Of a stretch of 64,000 nucleotides of DNA, positions 58,611 through 64,000 are shown one piece after another. Made by a program: the position numbers and the translations under genes. Under the pieces are notes generated by a model. That model had not been told where the DNA came from. It saw only the letters and a list, made by a program, of their open reading frames with translations, and searched no databases. The DNA is from Zea mays (Eukaryota; Streptophyta; Magnoliopsida; Poales; Poaceae), in the NCBI RefSeq assembly GCF_902167145.1, contig NW_023367391.1:45353-109352 (forward strand), written 5' to 3'. Position 1 is the first letter of the stretch. Every line of letters starts with the position of its first letter.

Positions 58611-61600
58611 TTGCAGGTTTATGCATCCGGAGGTTCAAGCTGGATTATCGACAGCGGATGCACAAACCATATGACGGGGGAGAAGAAAATGTTCACCTCC
58701 TACGTCAAGAATAAGGATTCCCAAGATTCAATCATATTCGGTGATGGGAATCAAGGCAAAGTAAAAGGGCTAGGTAAAATTGCAATCTCCAATGAGCACT
58801 CTATCTCCAATGTGTTTTTAGTTGAGTCTCTTGGTTACAACTTGCTATCGGTTAGTCAATTATGCAATATGGGATATAACTGTCTATTTACAAATGTAGA
58901 TGTGTCTGTCTTTAGAAGAAGTGATGGTTCACTAGCTTTTAAGGGTGTATTAGACGGCAAACTTTATTTAGTTGATTTTGCAAAAGAAGAGGCCGGTCTA
59001 GATGCATGCTTAATAGCTAAGACTAGCATGGGCTGGCTGTGGCATCGCCGCTTAGCACATGTGGGGATGAAGAACCTTCACAAGCTTCTAAAGGGAGAAC
59101 ACGTGATAGGTTTAACTAACGTTCAATTCGAAAAAGATAGACCTTGTGCAGCTTGTCAGGCAGGTAAACAGGTGGGAGGAGTACATCACAGCAAGAATGT
59201 GATGACCACATCAAGACCCCTGGAGCTGCTACATATGGACCTCTTCGGACCCGTCGCCTATCTGAGCATAGGAGGAAGTAAGTATGGTTTAGTTATTGTT
59301 GATGACTTTTCCCGCTTCACTTGGGTATTTTTTTTGCAGGATAAGTCTGAAACCCAAGGGACCCTCAAGCGCTTCCTCAGGAGAGCTCAAAATGAGTTTG
59401 AGCTCAAGGTGAAGAAGATAAGGAGCGACAACGGGTCCGAGTTCAAGAATCTACAAGTGGAGGAGTTCCTTGAAGAGGAAGGGACCAAGCACGAGTTCTC
59501 CGCTCCCTACACACCACAGCAAAATGGTGTGGTAGAAAGGAAGAACAGGACGCTCATCGATATGGCGAGGACGATGCTAGGAGAGTTCAAGACCCCCGAG
59601 TACTTTTGGACGGAAGCCGTGAACACGGCTTGCCACGCCATCAATAGGGTCTACCTTCATCGCCTCCTCAAGAAGACGTCGTATGAGCTACTAACCGGTA
59701 ACAAGCCCAATGTATCCTACTTTCGTGTATTTGGGAGCAAGTGCTACATTCTAGTGAAGAAGGGTAGAAATTCTAAGTTTGCTCCCAAAGCTGTAGAAGG
59801 GTTTTTGTTAGGTTATGATTCAAATACAAAGGCGTATAGGGTCTTCAACAAATCATCGGGTTTGGTTGAAGTCTCTAGCGACGTTGTATTTGATGAAACT
59901 AACGGCTCTCCAAGAGAGCAAGTTGTTGATTGTGATGATGTAGATGAAGAAGATGTTCCGACGGCCGCTCTACGAACCATGGCGATTGGAGAAGTTCGGC
60001 CACAGGAACATGATGAACGAGAACAACCTTCTTCCTCAACTATGGTGCATCCCCCAACTCAAGACGATGAACAGGTTCATCAACAGGAGGCGTGTGATCA
60101 AGGGGGAGCACAAGATGATCATGTGATGGAGGAAGAAGCGCAACCACCACCTCCAGCCCAAGTTCGAGCGACGATCCAAAGGGATCATCCCGTCGACCAA
60201 ATTCTGGGTGATATTAGCAAGGGAGTAACTACTCGGTCTCGATTAGTTAATTTTTGTGAACATTACTCCTTTGTCTCTTCTATTGAGCCTTTCAGGGTAG
60301 AAGAGGCCTTGCTAGATCCGGACTGGGTGTTGGCCATGCAAGAGGAGCTCAACAACTTCAAGAGGAATGAAGTTTGGACACTAGTGCCTCGTCCCAAGCA
60401 GAATGTTGTGGGAACCAAGTGGGTGTTCCACAACAAACAGGATGAGCACGGGGTGGTGACGAGAAACAAGGCCCGACTTGTGGCAAAAGGTTATGCCCAA
60501 GTCGCAGGTTTGGATTTCGAGGAGACTTTTGCTCCTGTGGCTAGGCTAGAATCAATTCGTATCTTGCTAGCATATGCCGCTCACCATTCTTTCAGGTTGT
60601 ACCAAATGGATGTAAAGAGCGCTTTCCTCAACGGGCCGATCAAGGAGGAGGTGTACGTGGAGCAACCCCCTGGCTTCGAGGATGAACGGTACCCCGACCA
60701 TGTGTGTAAGCTCTCTAAGGCGCTCTATGGACTCAAGCAAGCTCCAGGAGCATGGTATGAATGCCTTAGAGATTTCTTAATTGCTAATGCTTTCAAGGTT
60801 GGGAAAGCCGATCCAACTCTTTTTACAAAGACATGTGACGGTGATTTGTTTGTGTGCCAAATTTATGTCGATGACATAATATTTGGTTCTACTAACCAAA
60901 AGTCTTGTGAAGAGTTTAGCAGGGTGATGACGCATAAGTTCGAGATGTCGATGATGGGCGAGTTGAACTACTTCCTTGGGTTCCAAGTGAAGCAACTCAA
61001 GGACGGCACCTTTATCTCCCAAACGAAGTACACGCAAGATCTGCTTAAGCGGTTTGGGATGAAGGACGCCAAGCCCGCAAAGACTCCGATGGGAACCGAC
61101 GGACACACCGACCTCAACAAAGGAGGTAAGTCTGTTGATCAAAAAGCATACCGGTCAATGATAGGGTCTTTACTTTATTTATGTGCTAGTAGACCGGATA
61201 TTATGCTTAGCGTATGCATGTGTGCTAGATTTCAATCCAATCCTAAGGAGTGTCACTTAGTGGCGGTGAAGCGAATCCTTAGATATTTAGTTGCTACGCC
61301 TTGCTTCGGGCTCTGGTATCCAAAGGGGTCTACCTTTGACTTGATTGGATATTCAGACTCCGACTATGCTGGATGTAAGGTCGATAGGAAGAGTACATCG
61401 GGGACGTGCCAATTCTTAGGAAGGTCCCTGGTGTCATGGAACTCTAAGAAACAAACCTCTGTTGCCCTATCCACCGCTGAGGCCGAGTATGTTGCCGCAG
61501 GACAGTGTTGCGCGCAACTACTCTGGATGAGGCAAACCCTCAGGGACTTTGGCTACAATCTGAGCAAAGTTCCACTCCTATGTGATAATGAGAGTGCTAT

Positions 61601-61817
61601 CCGCATGGCGGAAAATCCTGTTGAGCACAGCCGCACAAAGCACATTGACATCCGGCATCACTTTTTGAGAGACCACCAGCAAAAGAGGGATATCGAAGTG
61701 TTTCATGTTAGCTCCGAGAACCAGCTAGCCGATATCCTTACCAAGCCTCTAGATGAGAAGACCTTTTGCAGGCTGCGTAGTGAGCTAAATGTCTTAGATT
61801 CGCGGAACTTGGATTGA
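58611..61817 (+). CDS. pol: Sirevirus D Pol (protease, integrase, RT, RNase H), intact
   Basis: The frame is open through CAG-GTT at 58614-58619 and upstream past the gag stop, in +1 relative to gag; the true start depends on how pol is translated. Protease DSGCTNHM, integrase HHCC ([17 protein letters not shown]) and core motifs MDLFGP, SDNGSEF and NGVVERKN are present. RT has [13 protein letters not shown] and YVDD near residue 750 counted from 58617. RNase H has SDSDYAGC and STAEAEY. It ends SRNLD-stop. Unlike A, B and C, no TAG precedes the VYASGG start; the codon is CAG. All visible catalytic residues are present, so the copy looks autonomous. Confidence 0.95.
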   Translation: MQVYASGGSSWIIDSGCTNHMTGEKKMFTSYVKNKDSQDSIIFGDGNQGKVKGLGKIAISNEHSISNVFLVESLGYNLLSVSQLCNMGYNCLFTNVDVSVFRRSDGSLAFKGVLDGKLYLVDFAKEEAGLDACLIAKTSMGWLWHRRLAHVGMKNLHKLLKGEHVIGLTNVQFEKDRPCAACQAGKQVGGVHHSKNVMTTSRPLELLHMDLFGPVAYLSIGGSKYGLVIVDDFSRFTWVFFLQDKSETQGTLKRFLRRAQNEFELKVKKIRSDNGSEFKNLQVEEFLEEEGTKHEFSAPYTPQQNGVVERKNRTLIDMARTMLGEFKTPEYFWTEAVNTACHAINRVYLHRLLKKTSYELLTGNKPNVSYFRVFGSKCYILVKKGRNSKFAPKAVEGFLLGYDSNTKAYRVFNKSSGLVEVSSDVVFDETNGSPREQVVDCDDVDEEDVPTAALRTMAIGEVRPQEHDEREQPSSSTMVHPPTQDDEQVHQQEACDQGGAQDDHVMEEEAQPPPPAQVRATIQRDHPVDQILGDISKGVTTRSRLVNFCEHYSFVSSIEPFRVEEALLDPDWVLAMQEELNNFKRNEVWTLVPRPKQNVVGTKWVFHNKQDEHGVVTRNKARLVAKGYAQVAGLDFEETFAPVARLESIRILLAYAAHHSFRLYQMDVKSAFLNGPIKEEVYVEQPPGFEDERYPDHVCKLSKALYGLKQAPGAWYECLRDFLIANAFKVGKADPTLFTKTCDGDLFVCQIYVDDIIFGSTNQKSCEEFSRVMTHKFEMSMMGELNYFLGFQVKQLKDGTFISQTKYTQDLLKRFGMKDAKPAKTPMGTDGHTDLNKGGKSVDQKAYRSMIGSLLYLCASRPDIMLSVCMCARFQSNPKECHLVAVKRILRYLVATPCFGLWYPKGSTFDLIGYSDSDYAGCKVDRKSTSGTCQFLGRSLVSWNSKKQTSVALSTAEAEYVAAGQCCAQLLWMRQTLRDFGYNLSKVPLLCDNESAIRMAENPVEHSRTKHIDIRHHFLRDHQQKRDIEVFHVSSENQLADILTKPLDEKTFCRLRSELNVLDSRNLD

Positions 61818-62580
61818 ATTGTAGCATACATGTGTTTATGCCTTTGATCATGTTCATGCTTATTGTGGTGCTCAAGTTGTACAAACACTCTCTGGACCTC
61901 ACAAGTCCGTTGCAAAGTGATGCACATGTTTAGGGGGAGGTGTGTTATAACTTGACCCTTTTGAGACTAACCATATGCTTGAGTTTGCTTGTTTTAGTCT
62001 CAACGGAGAATTGAAAGGGAAAAGGTGGACTTGGACCATGAAAGACTTCCACTGCACTCCGATGAGAGGGTAACTTATTCCAAGTTCATCTCATGAACTC
62101 TTATTACCATTTGCTCTTAATTGAAGATTTTGGTGAGGTAATGGGGTTCTGGGGCCACGATTGATCCCGTTTTGGTGCTTGATGCCAAAGGGGGAGAAAA
62201 TCTAGGCCAAAGTGAAAAATGGATCAGCTACCACTTGAGAGATTTTGTAGAGCTTTTTGTTTTGTCAAACTCTTTTATTGTCTCTCTTGTCAAAAGTTGG
62301 CTTCTTGTGGGGAGAAGTGTTGATTATGGGAAAAAGGGGGAGTTTTTGAAATCTTTGATCAATCTCTTTTGGAATGACTCTCTTTATGCTTCAACATGTG
62401 TGTTTGACTTAGAGATAGAGATTTGAGTTTGATTTGCAAAAACAAACCAAGTGGTGGCAAAGGATGATCCATATATGCCAAAATTGAATCAAAATGAATT
62501 TGAGTGTCATTTGAAGTAATTCTGCACTTGTTCTAGTTGCTTTATGTTGTGTTGGCATAAATCACCAAAAAGGGGGAGAT
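61818..62580 (+). other. Sirevirus D 3' noncoding region with repeated polypurine tracts
   Basis: GGGGGAG tracts lie near 61934, 62191, 62337 and 62571; the last abuts the LTR. At about 62010 AATTGAAAGGGAAAAGG imitates the LTR start. No gene is supported and no envelope-like frame is seen. Confidence 0.8.
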
Positions 62581-63845
62581 TGAAAGGGAAATGTGCCCTC
62601 GGGCCATTTCTAAGTATTTTGGTGATTGAGTGCAAACACAAGTGCTCAAATGTGAATTTGTGTATATGAATGAACAAAGTGCAAGGCAAGAACAAAGGTA
62701 TGTTTCTAAGTCTTAATACATTGGTTTTGTGTACTGATATTCTTGTCTAAGTGTTAGAAACAGGAAGAAGAAGAAAAGAGGAGAGTTGGCTGTGTACAGC
62801 CAAAGGCTGTTTCGGGCTGGGGCACCGGACTGTCCGGTGTGCACCGGACAGTGTCCGGTGCGCCAGACCAGCGCGGAGCAAACCAGCCGCTCTCGGGTTT
62901 TCTCTGGCGACTTTCGGCTAAAATTCACCGGACTGTCCGGTGTGCACCGGACTGTCCGGTGAGCCAACTGTCGGCCAGGCCAACGGTCGGCCGCGCGATC
63001 CGCGCGCGACACGTGGCCAAGCCAACGGTCGGAAGGGGGCACCGGACTGTCCGGTGTGCACCGGACATGTCCGGTGCGCCAACGTCTTCAGATCTACAAC
63101 GGTCGTCTGCGCGGTTTATGGAAAGAAATCGGGCACCGGACAGTGTCCGGTGTGCACCGGACTGTCCGGTGCGCCCGACGACAGAAGGCAAGAATGGCTT
63201 TCCAGATTTGTTCTCAACGGCTCCTAGCTGCCTTGGGGCTATAAAAGGGACCCCTAGGCGCATGGAGGAGAACACCAAGCATTCCTACAACATTCCTAAG
63301 CACCAAGACATCGATCTCGCGCATTCGTTTCATTGTGATAGCATATAGAGCTCTTGTGGAGTTGTGAACTCTTTGATTTGTGTTGCGAGCTCTTGTTGCG
63401 ACTTGTGTGCGTGTTGTTGCTCTGATCTTTTGAAGTCTTGTGTGCGTTGCTCATTCCCTTCCTTACTCCGTGATTCTTTGTGAACATCAAAAGTGTAAGG
63501 GCGAGAGGCTCCAAGTTGTGGAGATTCCTCGCAAAAAGGGATAAGAAAAGAAAAGCATAACACTGTGGTATTCAAGTTGATCATTGGATCACTTGAGAGG
63601 AGTTGAGTGCAACTCTCGTCCGTTGGGACGCCACAACGTGGAGTAGGCAAGTATTTGTACTTGGCCGAACCACGGGATAAACCACTGTGTCTTCTCTATG
63701 TTTGATCTTCTGTGGTTGTCGTATTGTGCAAGTTCTTCTCTCTAGCCACTTGGCATTAACTGTGCTAACTCTTAACCAAGTTTTGGTGGCTATAAGTTTA
63801 AGTTTTACAGGATCACCTATTCACCCCCCCCTCTAGGTGCTCTCA
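62581..63845 (+). repeat. 3' LTR of Sirevirus D (1265 bp)
   Basis: Pair of 54921-56171. It has a 16-bp duplication (two GTCGGCC-containing units near 62970) and a TATA box at 63240-63247. It is followed by CTACT and the resumed C pol frame. Confidence 0.95.
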
Positions 63846-63850
63846 CTACT

Positions 63851-64000
63851 AATGAGTCTACATGTGAAGAGTTTAGTAGGATCATGACACAGAAGTTCGA
63901 GATGTCTATGATGGGGGAGTTGAAGTATTTTCTAGGATTCCAAGTCAAACAACTTCAAGAGGGCACCTTCATCAGCCAAACGAAGTACACTCAAGACGTT
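63851..64000 (+). pseudogene. pol: Sirevirus C pol, 3' continuation (RT), cut by window end
   Basis: It is in phase with the frame ending at 54920 once D and one CTACT copy are discounted. It encodes RT residues following YVDD (a [15 protein letters not shown] segment). It is nearly identical to 47332-47480 of unit A. It has no start of its own. Confidence 0.93.

Larger units (their letters stand above)
54921..63845 (+). mobile_element. Sirevirus D (Ty1/copia), complete, nested in Sirevirus C RT
   Basis: An 8925-bp element with LTRs at 54921-56171 and 62581-63845 and target duplication CTACT at 54916-54920 and 63846-63850. The LTR starts TGAAAGGGAAATGTGCC and belongs to another family than A-C, although palindromes (CACCGGACTGTCCGGTG), primer site and purine tracts follow the same plan. 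Gag and pol are complete and diverged from A-C. LTRs differ by about eight substitutions and a 16-bp copy change. The family name is not assigned. Confidence 0.94.
49092..64000 (+). mobile_element. Sirevirus unit C, partial (right end outside window), interrupted by Sirevirus D
   Basis: It starts with the shared LTR and primer site. It then has gag with an internal deletion, pol up to the RT, Sirevirus D (54921-63845), and resumes RT coding at 63851 to the window edge. Coding sequence is nearly identical to unit A, including the shared loss of one Ala codon (NKVDSHV versus NAKVDSHV in B). Confidence 0.9.

Noticed and set aside
22042..64000. A host gene or an undescribed defence or biosynthetic system among the retroelements
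   Set aside because: Every long frame is accounted for by gag, pol or the gypsy antisense gene. No remaining stretch has coding character.

Overview
The window is plant nuclear heterochromatin, almost certainly from maize (Zea mays) or a very close relative. The first third is a tandem array of a 180-bp satellite that I recognise as the maize knob repeat (K180). The remainder is a nest of LTR retrotransposons typical of maize: Sirevirus-lineage Ty1/copia elements (Opie/Ji group by LTR start, gag and pol style) and one Ty3/gypsy Tat/Grande-like element. I see no ordinary host gene, rRNA or tRNA gene.

Layout. 1-382 is the start of a Sirevirus LTR on the minus strand. 383-20303 is the knob satellite in one orientation (about 110 monomers), with higher-order periods of about 1.2 kb (2.3-7.6 kb) and 2562 bp (7.6-18 kb). 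At about 20303 the satellite flips orientation; 20304-22041 is a mirror copy of 383-1582, and 22042 onward mirrors the LTR fragment at 1-382. The knob edge is therefore a large inverted duplication that includes the retrotransposon/knob junction.

22042-64000 is a nest of retrotransposons, all on the plus strand. The outer unit is a tandem Sirevirus of the form LTR - internal A - LTR - internal C, with C running off the right edge. Internal A is split by a Grande-like element (25223-34786, target duplication CTAGC, LTRs identical by eye) inside gag, and by Sirevirus B (37180-46584, target duplication CCGCC) inside pol. Internal C is split by Sirevirus D (54921-63845, target duplication CTACT) inside the reverse transcriptase. 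B and D keep complete gag and pol reading frames. A pol also has a frameshift near 48106, and C gag has an internal deletion.

How the parts work together. Within each Sirevirus the LTR carries the promoter (TATA boxes located below) and a run of short GC-rich palindromes. An initiator-Met-tRNA-type primer site follows the LTR, then gag (basic and coiled-coil rich, CCHC knuckle), then pol in the order protease, integrase, RT, RNase H. The 3' noncoding stretch holds several copies of the polypurine tract. The Grande-like element has no gag: its pol begins 44 bp after the 5' LTR. It carries an antisense gene that can be read as three exons with GT-AG introns, encoding about 916 aa. Its identical LTRs mean a very recent insertion, so a gag-less element has moved recently, presumably with gag supplied in trans.
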